DNA of 12,135 bases from positions 1 through 12,135 of the forward strand of contig CAMLJA010000030.1 of NCBI GenBank assembly GCA_946480065.1. Direction: 5' to 3'. The notes below the pieces were generated by a model. It saw only the letters and a program-made list of their open reading frames with translations. It was not told the origin of the DNA and made no database searches. Both the position numbers and the translations under genes were made by a program. Positions 1-10,696 of the stretch are shown one piece after another. Within the stretch, counting starts at the first letter, position 1, and each line of letters opens with the position of its first letter. The DNA comes from an uncultured Thermomonas sp. Lineage in GTDB: Bacteria > Pseudomonadota > Gammaproteobacteria > Xanthomonadales > Xanthomonadaceae.

Positions 1-46
1 AGATCAGAGTGAGTGACTGGAGTTCAGACGTGTGCTCTTCCGATCT
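1..46. other. Illumina adapter contamination at contig end
   Basis: Positions 13-46 match the Illumina TruSeq multiplexing read-2 primer: they begin GTGACTGGAGTTCAGACG and end GCTCTTCCGATCT. Positions 1-4 (AGAT) fit the 3' end of the P7 primer, so positions 5-12 (CAGAGTGA) sit where an 8-base index would be. Genomic sequence starts at 47. Open frames through this stretch give peptides familiar as adapter translations in databases, such as RKSTRLNSSH, TGVQTCALPI and [12 protein letters not shown]. The segment is a library artefact and carries no biological feature. Confidence 0.97.
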
Positions 47-1922
47 CCGCCGCCAGCACGCTGCCGTCGGCCACCATCCGCACCGCCGCCGCCACCTCGC
101 CGTCCAGCGCGCGGTCGCGGTCCAGGAACGGGATGCGCGCGCGGATCGCCGCGTGCGCCGCGGCCACCGCCCGCCCCGGGCGGAACGCGTCGGCCGCGGC
201 CAGCTCGGCGCGCAGGCCGTCGACCTCGGCCAGGAAGGCGTCGCGGTCGGGCGCACCCGGCAGCGGGCCGTTGTGGACCTTGGCGGCGAACGCCTCGGCA
301 TTCGTCCGACCCGCCAGTTCGCGCGCGGCGTTGATCATGTCGCGGCGCAGGTCCAGCGCCTGCGCGGCGGTGTACAGCTCCAGCCCCAGCACCTTGCCCA
401 GGTCGGCGGCCATCGCCAGCACGTGGCGGGCCTCGTTGGCGCCCATCGACACGTGGTCCTCGGCATTGGCCGAGGTCGGGATGGAATACACCGAGGCCGG
501 CATGGCGCGGCTGGCCAGGTCGTTGACGATGGCCGCGGCGGTGTACTGCACGATCATGTGGCCGGACTCGGTGCCGTCCTCGTTGCCGATCAGGAACGGC
601 GGCAGCCCGTCGCTGGTGGCCGCGTCCACCAGCTTGTTGAGGCGGCGCTCGCTGATCGAGGCCAGCACCGGGATGGCGGCCTTCAGGTAGCCCATCGCCA
701 GCGCCAGCGGCATGCCGTGGAAGTGGCCGGCGGAGATCACCTGCTCCTCGACGAACTCGGCCTGCTTGTCCGGGAACACCAGCGGGTTGTCGGTGACCGC
801 GTTGAGCTCGATGTCGAGCACGCGCCTGGCCTGGTCCAGCGCGTCGCGCACCGCGCCGTGCACCTGCGGGATGCAGCGCAGCGAGTAGCTGTCCTGCGGC
901 TGGTGCTTCTTGCCCCCGCGGAACGGGCGGAAGCGGCGGTAGAACTTCTCGCGGCCGTGGCGCTGGCCGAAAGGCACCCAGTCCCAGCCGATGTCGAAGG
1001 TCAGCGCGCGCGACTTTGCGGTCTCCCAGCTGGCGGGCAGCCACGGACGGAACCGCGGCACCAGGTGGTAGGCAATGTCGGCCAGGGTGGAACCCTCCAG
1101 CAGCCGCAGCAGCCGGGCCGCGGTCTCGACCTGGCCGGGGTGCGGGCGCAGCGCGTGCACGTCCGGCGCGAACGCGCCCAGGCGCCCGGCGAAGGCGTCC
1201 AGGGTCATCGCCGCGGCCAGGTCCGCGGTCTCCACCAGGTCCTCGAGCTGCTGCACCGCCAGCACGCCGGTCGCCAGCATCTGCGCGGTGCCGTTGTTCA
1301 GCGCCAGGCCTTCCTTGTAGGACAGCTCGACCGGCTGCAGGCCCTTGCGCGCCAGCGCCTCGGCGCCGGGCAGGCGCTGGCCGTCCACGAACGCCTCGCC
1401 GCCGCCCAGCAGGACGATGGCCAGGTGCGACAGCGGCGCCAGGTCGCCCGAGGCGCCCACCGAGCCCAGCTGCGGCACCACCGGCACGATCCCGGCGTTG
1501 AGCATCGCCGCCAGCGCCTGGACCGTCCGCACCCGGATGCCGGAGTGCCCGCGCAGCAGGGTGTTGATGCGGATGCACAGCATCGCCCGCACCACCTCTG
1601 GCGCGAACGGTTCGCCCACGCAGACTGCGTGGGTGACGATCAGGTTGCGCTGCAGCTCGATGTGCGGCGACATTCCGGACGCGGCGGCGCCCGGCAGTTC
1701 GTCGCGCAGCGGATGCGCGCCGAGCAGCTTGTCGGCGTTGCTGCCGAAGCCGGTGGACACGCCGTAGATCGGCTCTTCGCGGGCCACCTGCGCGGCCAGG
1801 AAGTCGGCCGCGCGGGCCACGCAGTCCAGCGCGCCCTCGTCCAGCGCCACCGCGGCGCCGCGCGCCACCGCCACCAGCTGCGCGCGGGTCAGCGAGCGGC
1901 CGTCCAGCCGGACCGCGCTCAC
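47..1922 (-). CDS. hutH: Histidine ammonia-lyase (HAL/PAL/TAL family), 3' end lost to adapter
   Basis: Would deaminate histidine to urocanate, the first step of histidine breakdown, in the cytoplasm. The MIO cofactor triad Ala-Ser-Gly is at residues 157-159 in [15 protein letters not shown]. Residues aligned by eye to the Pseudomonas HutH active site are kept: Tyr53 (YGVSTGFG), His98, Asn210, Gln343, Tyr346 and Arg349 (QDSYSLRC), Phe401 and Glu488 (AEDHVSM). The His and Glu are histidine-type substrate determinants, so HAL is favoured over PAL or TAL. About 625 residues are genomic, against about 510 for typical HutH. The excess lies mainly in an insertion at about 283-342 (aromatic and basic, including [14 protein letters not shown]) and in an extended segment at about 537-590. 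The GTG start overlaps the hisS stop as GTGA, implying translational coupling. The C-terminus is cut within its last residues by adapter sequence, so the natural stop is not seen. No other hut genes are visible. The exact substrate is inferred. Confidence 0.85.
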
Positions 1923-3292
1923 GGCGCGATCTCCGCGGCGCCGTCACGCGCCCGCAGCAGGGCCTCGCCGAGCGCGGACTGCGCCACCTCGAACTGCTCG
2001 CCGCGGCGCAGGTCCTTCACCGCGACCACGCCGCGCGCGGCCTCGTCCCCGCCGCGCATCGCCACGAAGCGGATGCCCGCCTTGTCGGCGTACTGCAGCT
2101 GTTTCGCCAGCTTGCGCGGCTCCAGCTGGGTCTCCACGTTCAGGCCGGCCGCGCGCAGCGCCTGCGAGAGCGCCAGCGCCGCGTCCAGGCCGGCGTCGTC
2201 CAGCAGCGCCACCAGCACGTCGACCGAGCTGTCCGAGGTGGGCACCAGCCCCGCGTCCTTCAGTTGGAAGAACAGCCGTGTCAGGCCGATGGAGATGCCC
2301 ACGCCCGGCAGCTTCGACCGGGTGTAGTGGCCGGCCAGGTTCTCGTAGCGGCCGCCCGAGCAGATCGAGCCGATCTGCGGGTAGGCGTCCAGCGTGGTCT
2401 CGTAGACCACGCCGGTGTAGTAGTCCAGGCCGCGCGCGATCGACAGGTTCAGCGCATAGCGCGACTCGTCCACGCCCAGCGCCTTCAGCTGCGACAGGAT
2501 GGCGCGCAGTTCCGCGCGGCCTTCCTCGAACAGCGGCGTGCCCGCGCCCAGCGCGTCGAGCTTCCCCAGGGCGTCGTCGTGGCCGTTGGAGCGCACCTGC
2601 GAGAACGCCATCAGCCGGTCGATGACGTCGGCGGCCAGGCCGAAGCCCTCGCCCGCCAGCGTGGCGCGCACCGCATCGCTCCCGCGCTTGTCCAGCTTGT
2701 CCAGCTCGCGCAGCACCAGCAGCTGGGCGTCGCCGTCGATGCCCAGGCCCTCGAACCAGCCGCGCAGCAGCTTGCGGTGGTTGAGCTGGATGGTGAAGTC
2801 GCCGATGGCCAGGCGCCCGAACACCGCCGCGATCACCGCCGGGATCTCGGCGTCGAAGCGCGGGCTCAGCGCGTCCTTGCCGATCACGTCGATGTCGCAC
2901 TGGTAGAACTCGCGGAAGCGCCCGCGCTGGGCGCGCTCGCCGCGGTACACGCGCTGCATCTGGTAGCGGCGGAACGGGAACGCGAGTTCGTGCTCGTGCT
3001 CGGCCACGTAGCGCGCCAGCGGCACGGTCAGGTCGAAGCGCAGCGCCAGCTCCGGCAGCCCATCGCGGCCCTTCTCCAGCGCGCCGGTGGACTGCACGAA
3101 ATAGACCTGCCGCTCGGTCTCGCCGCCGGACTTGGTCAGCAGCACCTCGGACAGCTCCATCACCGGCGTTTCCACCGGCAGGAAGCCGAACTGCTCGAAT
3201 GTGCGGCGGATCGTGTCCAGCATGCGCTGGAAGGCGACCTGGTCGCGGGGCAGCAGCTCCATGACCCCCGGCGGGGTGCGTGGCTTGATCAA
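1919..3292 (-). CDS. hisS: Histidine--tRNA ligase
   Basis: Class II aminoacyl-tRNA synthetase charging tRNA-His; cytoplasmic homodimer in known members. Counting from the chosen start (457 residues), visible motifs are motif 1 near 36-52 ([15 protein letters not shown]), motif 2 at about 116-131 ([16 protein letters not shown]), the HisRS signature [12 protein letters not shown] at about 287-298, [10 protein letters not shown] just after, and motif 3 at about 330-341. A C-terminal anticodon-binding domain follows. I chose TTG at 3292 because the protein then begins [15 protein letters not shown], where the family begins, with GGAG 9 nt upstream. A frame-consistent GTG at 3310 and ATG at 3343 would add 6 or 17 atypical residues, and a -10-like TAAACT lies inside the longest version. 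The stop overlaps the next gene's GTG start. Product very sure; start moderately sure. Confidence 0.96.
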   Translation of the reverse strand: MIKPRTPPGVMELLPRDQVAFQRMLDTIRRTFEQFGFLPVETPVMELSEVLLTKSGGETERQVYFVQSTGALEKGRDGLPELALRFDLTVPLARYVAEHEHELAFPFRRYQMQRVYRGERAQRGRFREFYQCDIDVIGKDALSPRFDAEIPAVIAAVFGRLAIGDFTIQLNHRKLLRGWFEGLGIDGDAQLLVLRELDKLDKRGSDAVRATLAGEGFGLAADVIDRLMAFSQVRSNGHDDALGKLDALGAGTPLFEEGRAELRAILSQLKALGVDESRYALNLSIARGLDYYTGVVYETTLDAYPQIGSICSGGRYENLAGHYTRSKLPGVGISIGLTRLFFQLKDAGLVPTSDSSVDVLVALLDDAGLDAALALSQALRAAGLNVETQLEPRKLAKQLQYADKAGIRFVAMRGGDEAARGVVAVKDLRRGEQFEVAQSALGEALLRARDGAAEIAP

Positions 3293-3321
3293 GGCGGTAG
3301 GCTCCGGCACGGCAAGCCGCC

Positions 3322-3327
3322 AGTTTA
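3322..3327 (-). promoter_or_regulatory. Candidate -10 element for hisS
   Basis: TAAACT on the minus strand matches four of six bases of TATAAT. It would place the transcript start near 3315, about 23 nt before the TTG start of hisS and downstream of the in-frame ATG at 3343. No convincing -35 hexamer is seen at the right distance, so this is a weak call used mainly as support for the shorter hisS start. Confidence 0.25.
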
Positions 3328-3359
3328 ACCGGCGCACCCGCATTCCGGCCCTCCCCCAC

Positions 3360-3388
3360 TTGCCGCCGCGGCCCGCGCCCCCTAAAAT
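3360..3388 (+). promoter_or_regulatory. Sigma-70 promoter of tRNA-Pro
   Basis: TTGCCG at 3360-3365, a 17-bp spacer, and TAAAAT at 3383-3388 form a near-consensus promoter with ideal spacing. The discriminator after the -10 (GCGCGGC) is GC-rich, as in stable-RNA promoters under stringent control; that regulation is inferred. The start would be near 3395, leaving a leader of about 9 nt before the mature tRNA. Confidence 0.75.
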
Positions 3389-3403
3389 GCGCGGCTCTGC
3401 CGT

Positions 3404-3480
<77 letters not shown>

Positions 3481-3492
3481 ATCGGTTCCAGC

Positions 3493-3521
3493 GAACGCCG
3501 CCTCCGGGCGGCGTTCTGCTT
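3493..3521 (+). terminator. Hairpin terminator after tRNA-Pro
   Basis: A perfect 10-bp stem GAACGCCGCC (3493-3502) and GGCGGCGTTC (3507-3516) with tetraloop TCCG, followed by TGCTTCC on the plus strand. The T run is short. It starts 12 nt after the tRNA and lies just past the argH stop codon on the other strand, so it may also end or protect the argH transcript, although no T run follows on the minus strand. Confidence 0.7.
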
Positions 3522-3527
3522 CCGGGG

Positions 3528-4816
3528 CTAGAGCGCGGCCCAGCGCGCGCGCAGCGCGTCCAGGCGCAGGTCCGCCGGACCGCCCGGCGAAGTGCGCGCC
3601 GCCAGCGAGCCTTCCGGCGTGCGGCCCTGCCCGGCGGCCCCGGCCGACTCGGCCGCGGCCTTGTAGGCGTCGCGGAACGGCACCCCGGCGATCGCCGCCT
3701 CCACCGCCACGTCGGTGGCGTACATGCCCGAATCGATCGCGGCCCGCAGGCGGTCCTCGCGCCAGTCCAGGTTGGCAAGCAGCGCCGGCAGCAGCTCCAG
3801 CGCGGCCAGGCCGCGGCCGAAGCCGTGCACGATCGCGCCCTTGGAGGCCTGCAGGTCGCGGTGGTAGCCGGACGGCAGCGACAGCAGCTGCTCGATTTCG
3901 GTGCGCGCCGCGGCCACGCTGGCGTGGGTGGCGCGCATCAGTTCGATCACGTCCGGGTTGCGCTTGTTCGGCATGATCGAACTGCCGGTGGTGTATTGCG
4001 CCGGCAGCGCCACGAAGCCGAACTCGGCGCTGGTGAACAGCGACAGGTCCCAGGCGATCCGGCGCAGGTCCAGGGTGGCGCTGCCCAGCGCTTCCAGCGC
4101 GGCCAGCTCGAACTTGCCGCGCGAGAGCTGCGCGTACGCCGGCGAGACCTGCATCCGCGCGAAGCCCAGCGCGCGCGTGGTGTGCCCGCGGTCCAGCCGC
4201 AGGTTGACGCCGTAGCCGGCGGCAGTGCCCAGCGGGTTGCAGTCCACCAGCGCCAGCGTGCCGGCGGCGCGCACCGCATCGTCGATGAAGGCCTCCGCCC
4301 AGCCCGCCCACCACAGCCCGGCCGAGGACACCACCGCGCGCTGGATGTGGGTGTAGCCGGGCATCGGCAGGTCCTGCTCCGCCTCGGCCCGGTCCAGCGC
4401 GACCTTGGCGATCTCGCGGGACAGCGCGGCCAGCCGCGCGAGCTTTTCCTTCAGCCACAGCCGCGTGGCCACCAGCACCTGGTCGTTGCGGCTGCGCCCG
4501 GTGTGGATCTTGCGGCCGGCATCGCCCAGGCGCTCGGTCAGGCGGGCCTCGATCGCGGAATGGCCGTCCTCGTAGCGCCCGTCCAGCACGAACGCACCGC
4601 TGCGGAAATCGTCGGCCAGCCTCGCCAGCTCGCGCTTGAGTCCGCCCAGCTCGTCCAGCGTGAGGATGCCGATGCGCTGCAGGCCCTCGGCATGCGCGGC
4701 GCTGGCGGCGATGTCGTGCAGGAAGAACTCGCGGTCCAGCAGCACGTCATCGCCGGCCAGGAAGGCCTGGATGCCGGCGTCGACCGCCACGCCGGGTTTC
4801 TGCCACAGCAAGTCGC

Positions 4817-4820
<4 letters not shown>
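3528..4820 (-). CDS. argH: Argininosuccinate lyase
   Basis: Last step of arginine synthesis: splits argininosuccinate into arginine and fumarate; known members are cytoplasmic homotetramers. The 430-residue protein is slightly shorter than E. coli ArgH (about 457). Fumarase/aspartase-superfamily motifs in order: EDGHSAIE (84-91), [10 protein letters not shown] (106-115), PGYTHIQ (154-160) and the signature loop [12 protein letters not shown] (279-290) carrying the catalytic serine. The start ATG at 4820 overlaps the argC stop as ATGA. An upstream extension in the same frame lies inside argC and reads as low-complexity Arg/Gly/Pro, so it was rejected. This is the final cistron of the arginine operon here; the tRNA-Pro hairpin terminator lies immediately downstream. 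Confidence 0.97.
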
Positions 4821-7122
<2,302 letters not shown>

Positions 7123-7128
7123 GGGGGG

Positions 7129-8229
7129 TCAGGTTCCAAGGATGCGGGAGATGGAATCGGCGTAGCGCTGCAGCTGGTCCAGCGCCACCCATTCGCCGGC
7201 GGTATGCGCCTGGGCGATGTCGCCCGGGCCGTAGACGAAGGCGGTCAGGCCGGCCTGCGAGAACAGCGAGGCCTCGGTCCAGAAATCGACGGCGTTGCCG
7301 ATCGGCAGGTCCAGCGCGTCGGCGAGGTCGCGCGCGGCCAGCCGGCGCTCCTCCGCGGTGGCGCCAGCATCCGAAAAGAAGGCGCCGGCGGGCAGCGAGG
7401 GCCCGCGGAAGGTCTCCTCGTAGCGCTCCAGCGCGCCGGGCGCGGCGCAGGTGCCGAAGCGGACGTGCAGCGCATCGACGTCGTGCGAGGGCAGCGGGCG
7501 GAAGCCGAAGCGGACCTCGGCGCTGGGCGCGATCACGTTGGCCTTGATGCCGCCCTCGACCTTGCCGATGTTGAAGCGCAGGCCGGTCAGGCCGCCGAAG
7601 CGCGCGTGGGCCTCGCCTTCGACCAGGTCCAGCGCATTCGCGCCCCAGCGCATCGCCTGGTGCAGCGCGTTGGCCTGCAGCGCGTTGGCGCCGGAGGCGT
7701 GGCCGGCCTCGCCCTTGAAGCGCAGCAGCACCGAGCTGATGCCGCGGTGCGCCAGCACCGCCTCGCAGCGGGTCGGCTCGGCGATGATCGCCTCGTCGAA
7801 GCCCCGGTCCTCGGCCAGGAACGCGGCGATGCAGCGCGGGTCGTTCGCCTCCTCGTCGCTGGAGAACAGGAACGCCGCATCGCCGGCGGTGGCCTGCGCC
7901 GCCGCCAGCAGGCCCGCCGCCGCGCCCTTGATGTCGCAGGCGCCCAGGCCGATCGCGCGGTCGTGCGTCACCCGCAGCCGCAGCGGGTCGGCGTCCCACG
8001 CCTCGGACGATGGCACCGTGTCCAGGTGCACGTTGAAGACGCGGCGCGGGGTGCCGCGCACGGCCAGCAGCGACACCGCGCCTTCGCCGTGGTCGACCAC
8101 CTCGCAGCGGAAGCCCGGCAGCTGCGCGCGCAGGTAGTCGAAGATCCCGCCGGTGCCGATCCGGCGCGGCGGGTTGCGGGTGTCGAAGGAGACCAGCGCT
8201 TCGAGGTGGCGGAGAACATCTTCAAGCAT
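7129..8229 (-). CDS. argE: N-acetyl-L-citrulline deacetylase (M20 family)
   Basis: Zinc-dependent amidohydrolase of the M20 peptidase/ArgE family. In xanthomonads this protein removes acetate from N-acetylcitrulline to give citrulline, rather than acting on N-acetylornithine. Expected metal-site residues are visible: His68 in NVHLDT with Asp70, Asp99 in GACDIKGA, Glu126/127 in SSDEEAND, Glu151 in AEPT and His342 in QAHTAGEW. Length is 366 residues, like the Xanthomonas enzyme. Substrate assignment is inferred from family resemblance and from co-occurrence with the N-acetylornithine carbamoyltransferase two genes upstream; acetylornithine deacetylase is the alternative. It is separated from argG by a 110-bp palindromic repeat, so its expression relative to argFG may be modulated there. 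The ATG start lacks a strong Shine-Dalgarno sequence. Confidence 0.93.
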   Translation of the reverse strand: MLEDVLRHLEALVSFDTRNPPRRIGTGGIFDYLRAQLPGFRCEVVDHGEGAVSLLAVRGTPRRVFNVHLDTVPSSEAWDADPLRLRVTHDRAIGLGACDIKGAAAGLLAAAQATAGDAAFLFSSDEEANDPRCIAAFLAEDRGFDEAIIAEPTRCEAVLAHRGISSVLLRFKGEAGHASGANALQANALHQAMRWGANALDLVEGEAHARFGGLTGLRFNIGKVEGGIKANVIAPSAEVRFGFRPLPSHDVDALHVRFGTCAAPGALERYEETFRGPSLPAGAFFSDAGATAEERRLAARDLADALDLPIGNAVDFWTEASLFSQAGLTAFVYGPGDIAQAHTAGEWVALDQLQRYADSISRILGT

Positions 8230-8250
8230 GTAAGGGGTTCGCTCTTGCTC

Positions 8251-8360
8251 GTCATCCCCGCGAAGGCGGGCATCTTTTCGCAGACGTTGTGTCTGCGTAT
8301 CCAGTTCTTGGCAGTGGGTTGAAAATCCGGACGCCGGATTCCCGCGTTCGCGGGAATGAC
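8251..8360. repeat. Palindromic REP/MITE-like element between argG and argE'
   Basis: The outer arms 8251-8274 and 8337-8360 are inverted copies (21 of 24 bases complementary; right arm GATTCCCGCGTTCGCGGGAA plus TGAC). The right arm itself is a palindrome, CCCGCG TT CGCGGG. Two further perfect 7-bp hairpins lie inside: CGCAGAC/GTCTGCG (8279-8297, loop GTTGT) and AATCCGG/CCGGATT (8324-8340, loop ACG). GTCATTCCCGCGAA-type ends are common in dispersed intergenic repeats of xanthomonads. The element fills most of the 134-bp gap and ends 4 bp from the argG stop codon. No coding sequence. In the mRNA it would form a large structure that could stabilise the argFG part or reduce read-through. Confidence 0.8.
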
Positions 8361-8364
8361 AGCC

Positions 8365-9570
8365 TCAGCCGTTCACCTCGGCCCACAGCGTGCTGCTCAT
8401 GCCGAACAGCTTGATGAAGCCCTCGGCCTCCTCCACGCCCCAGTCGGCCGACTGCGCGTAGGTCGCGCCCTTGGCGTTCAGCAGGTGCGGCGAGCGCACG
8501 GCCACGGCATCCACCCGGCCGCCGCTGGTGCGCAGCACCACCTCGCCGTTGACCATGCGCTGGCTGGAGGCGAGGAACGCTTCCAGGTCCGCCTTCAGCG
8601 GATCGTGGAAGAAGCCCTCGTAGACCAGTTCCACCCACTTGCGGGCGACGTCCGGCTTGAAGCGGTTCTGCTGCTTGGTCAGCACCGCTTCCTCCAGCGC
8701 GCGGTGTGCGGCCAGCAGCGCGGCCAGGCCCGGCGCCTCGAACACGATGCGGCCCTTCAGGCCGATGGTGGTATCGCCGGTGTACATGCCGCGGCCGACG
8801 CCGTACTGGGCGAACATGGTGTTGAGCCTGGCGAGGATCTTTTCGCCCGCCAGCGCCTGCCCGTCCAGCGCCACGGCCTCGCCATTGTCGAAGCGCAGCG
8901 TCACTTCCAGCGCTTCGGCCGGCCAGTGCTCGCGGCGCGCGCACCAGCCGCGCGCGCCCTCGCCCGGCGCTTCCCAGGCGTCGATCTCGCCGCCGGACAT
9001 GGTCACGCCCAGCAGGTTCTCGTTGATCGTGTAGGCCTTCTGCTTGGCGCGCACGCCGAAGCCGCGCGCCTCCAGGTAGGCCTGCTCGTAGGCGCGGGTC
9101 TGGGTGTGCTGCTTCTGGATCTCGCGGATCGGCGCCACGATGCGGTAGTCGCCCTGCGCCTTCACGGCGAGGTCGAACCGCACCTGGTCATTGCCCATGC
9201 CGGTGCAGCCGTGGGCGATGGCATTGGTGCCCAGTTCGCGCGCACGCGCCAGACTGGCGTCCACGATCAGGTAGCGGTCGGAGACCAGCAGCGGGTACTG
9301 GCCCTGGTAGCCCTCGCCCGCCCACACGAAAGGCTTCACGAAGCCGGACCAGATCGCCGGGCCGCCGTCGACGGTGACGTGCGAGGCCACGCCCAGTTCG
9401 GCGGCGCGGGCCTCGATGGTGGCGCGCTCCTCGGCGTCCACGCCGCCGGTGTCGGCGAACACGGTGTGCACGTTCCAGCCCTGCTCCTTCAGGTAGGGCA
9501 CGCAGAAGCTGGTGTCGAGGCCGCCGGAGAAGGCGAGGACGATGTCGCGGGAGTCGTTGGGGGCAGTCAT
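8365..9570 (-). CDS. argG: Argininosuccinate synthase
   Basis: ATP-dependent joining of citrulline and aspartate to argininosuccinate in the cytoplasm. The 401-residue protein has the N-type ATP pyrophosphatase loop SGGLDTS at residues 15-21. Other family blocks follow: [22 protein letters not shown], and a C-terminal half with [19 protein letters not shown]. Length is normal for the family (about 400). It receives citrulline made by ArgF' plus ArgE' and hands its product to ArgH. The 40-bp gap from argF' is almost wholly GGGGAAT-type repeats, which on the coding strand read as C-rich ATTCCCC right up to the ATG, so no Shine-Dalgarno motif is present. Confidence 0.98.
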   Translation of the reverse strand: MTAPNDSRDIVLAFSGGLDTSFCVPYLKEQGWNVHTVFADTGGVDAEERATIEARAAELGVASHVTVDGGPAIWSGFVKPFVWAGEGYQGQYPLLVSDRYLIVDASLARARELGTNAIAHGCTGMGNDQVRFDLAVKAQGDYRIVAPIREIQKQHTQTRAYEQAYLEARGFGVRAKQKAYTINENLLGVTMSGGEIDAWEAPGEGARGWCARREHWPAEALEVTLRFDNGEAVALDGQALAGEKILARLNTMFAQYGVGRGMYTGDTTIGLKGRIVFEAPGLAALLAAHRALEEAVLTKQQNRFKPDVARKWVELVYEGFFHDPLKADLEAFLASSQRMVNGEVVLRTSGGRVDAVAVRSPHLLNAKGATYAQSADWGVEEAEGFIKLFGMSSTLWAEVNG

Positions 9571-9600
9571 GGGGAATGTCCGGGGAATACGGGAATGGGG
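9571..9600. repeat. GGGGAAT short tandem repeats between argF' and argG
   Basis: Three GGGAAT/GGGGAAT units (GGGGAATGTCCGGGGAATAC, then GGGAATGGGG) fill 30 of the 40 bp between the argG start and the argF' stop. A related copy lies upstream of argF' at 10629-10641. Similar strings are a familiar intergenic filler in xanthomonads. Function unknown. Confidence 0.65.
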
Positions 9601-9610
9601 AGCGCGCGGT

Positions 9611-10612
9611 TCAGCGCAGCAGCGCGGCCATCACCGCCTTCTGCACGTGCAGGCGGTTCTCGGCTTCGTCGATCGCGATGCAGCGCGGGGAATCCATCAC
9701 CGCGTCGGTGGCCTTCACGTTGCGGCGCAGCGGCAGGCAGTGCGAGAACACGCCATCGTTGGTCAGCGCCATCTTGGCCTCGTCGACGATGAAGTGCTTG
9801 TACTGGTCGCGGATCGGCTTTTCCGGCTCCCAGTTGCCGAAGTACGGCAGCGCGCCCCAGCTCTTGGCATAGACCACGTCGGCACCGGCGTAGGCGCTCT
9901 CGATGTCGTGGCTGACCTGCAGCGAGCCGCCGCTCTCGGCCACGTTCTGCGCGGCCCAGCCCATGTAGCGCTCGTCCAGCACGTAGTCCGGGGTCGGGCA
10001 CAGCAGGGTCACGTCCATGCCTAGCCGGGTGGCGATGGTCAGCGCCGAATTGGCGACCGCGGTGTTGAGCGGCTTCGGGTGGTAGGTCCAGGTCAGCACG
10101 TACTTCCTGCCGCGCAGGTCGGTGGTGCCGAAGTGCTCCTGCAGCGCCAGCGCATGGGCCAGCTCCTGGCAGGGATGGGTGATGGTCTCCATGTTGATCA
10201 CCGGCACCGTGGAGTACCTGGCGAACGCCTTCAGCACCCGGTCCTCGCGGTCCACCGACCAGTCGACGAACTTCGGGAACGCGCGCACGCCGATCAGGTC
10301 CACGTAGCGCGCCAGCACCCGCGCCACCTCGGCGATGTGCTCCTCGGTATCGCCGTCCATGACCGTGCCGAGGTCGAACTCGATCGGCCACGCGTCCTTG
10401 CCCGGCTGCAGCACCACCGCGTGGCCGCCCAGCTGGAACGCGCCCAGCTCGAAGCTGGTGCGGGTGCGCATCGACGGGTTGAAGAACACCAGCGCAATCG
10501 AGCGGCCCTTCATCGCGTCGCCCAGCTTGCTGCGCTTGAACGCCGCGGCCTGCGCCAGCAGGGCGTCCAGGTCGGGGCGGCTCCAGTCCTGGGTGTTGAG
10601 GAAGTGCTTCAT
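9611..10612 (-). CDS. argF': N-acetylornithine carbamoyltransferase
   Basis: Transfers a carbamoyl group from carbamoyl phosphate to N-acetylornithine, giving N-acetylcitrulline. The 333-residue protein has the carbamoyl-phosphate loop as [12 protein letters not shown] (44-55) instead of the STRTR form of ordinary OTCase, plus HPCQ (146-149) and [13 protein letters not shown] (291-303). Lys300 aligns by eye (offset 2, anchored on Trp75 as Xanthomonas Trp77) with the Lys302 reported to be carboxylated in X. campestris AOTCase. Glu90 aligns with Glu92, the residue that distinguishes acetyl- from succinyl-ornithine enzymes. This fits acetylornithine specificity. It is the first cistron of the arginine operon, preceded by a leader with a terminator/antiterminator pair. 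Start ATG at 10612 has only a weak ribosome site. Confidence 0.97.
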   Translation of the reverse strand: MKHFLNTQDWSRPDLDALLAQAAAFKRSKLGDAMKGRSIALVFFNPSMRTRTSFELGAFQLGGHAVVLQPGKDAWPIEFDLGTVMDGDTEEHIAEVARVLARYVDLIGVRAFPKFVDWSVDREDRVLKAFARYSTVPVINMETITHPCQELAHALALQEHFGTTDLRGRKYVLTWTYHPKPLNTAVANSALTIATRLGMDVTLLCPTPDYVLDERYMGWAAQNVAESGGSLQVSHDIESAYAGADVVYAKSWGALPYFGNWEPEKPIRDQYKHFIVDEAKMALTNDGVFSHCLPLRRNVKATDAVMDSPRCIAIDEAENRLHVQKAVMAALLR

Positions 10613-10628
10613 CGGCGGTCGACTCGGT

Positions 10629-10641
10629 GGGGAATGGGGAA
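10629..10641. repeat. GGGGAAT repeat upstream of argF'
   Basis: GGGGAATGGGGAA, the same short repeat family as at 9571-9600, placed 17 bp upstream of the argF' start codon. The two copies bracket argF'. Confidence 0.55.
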
Positions 10642-10671
10642 CTGCGAGGCTGTTGCAAAGACCCAGAACGC

Positions 10672-10696
10672 AAAAACCCAGCCTGGGGGCTGGGTT
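10672..10696 (-). terminator. Intrinsic terminator (attenuator) in the argF' leader
   Basis: On the minus strand a perfect 9-bp stem AACCCAGCC (10696-10688) and GGCTGGGTT (10683-10675), loop CCCA, runs straight into TTT, giving five consecutive T counting the last two stem bases, followed by GCG. It lies about 60 nt upstream of the argF' start, on the same strand. It would therefore stop transcripts entering the operon unless disrupted. A further CTGGGT copy lies just downstream at 10666-10661. Confidence 0.75.

Noticed and set aside
9..2327. A 772-codon plus-strand open frame opposite hutH and hisS
   Set aside because: It begins inside the adapter, is Arg/Gln/His-rich without family motifs, and lies antisense to two well-recognised genes; long antisense frames are expected in DNA this GC-rich.
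3293..3343. Extended N-terminus of HisRS from ATG at 3343 or GTG at 3310
   Set aside because: The added residues do not resemble the family, and TTG at 3292 has GGAG 9 nt upstream and gives the usual MIKPRTPPG start.
9611..10612. Ordinary ornithine carbamoyltransferase
   Set aside because: The [12 protein letters not shown] loop, [10 protein letters not shown] with Lys300, and Glu90 fit the N-acetylornithine enzyme instead.
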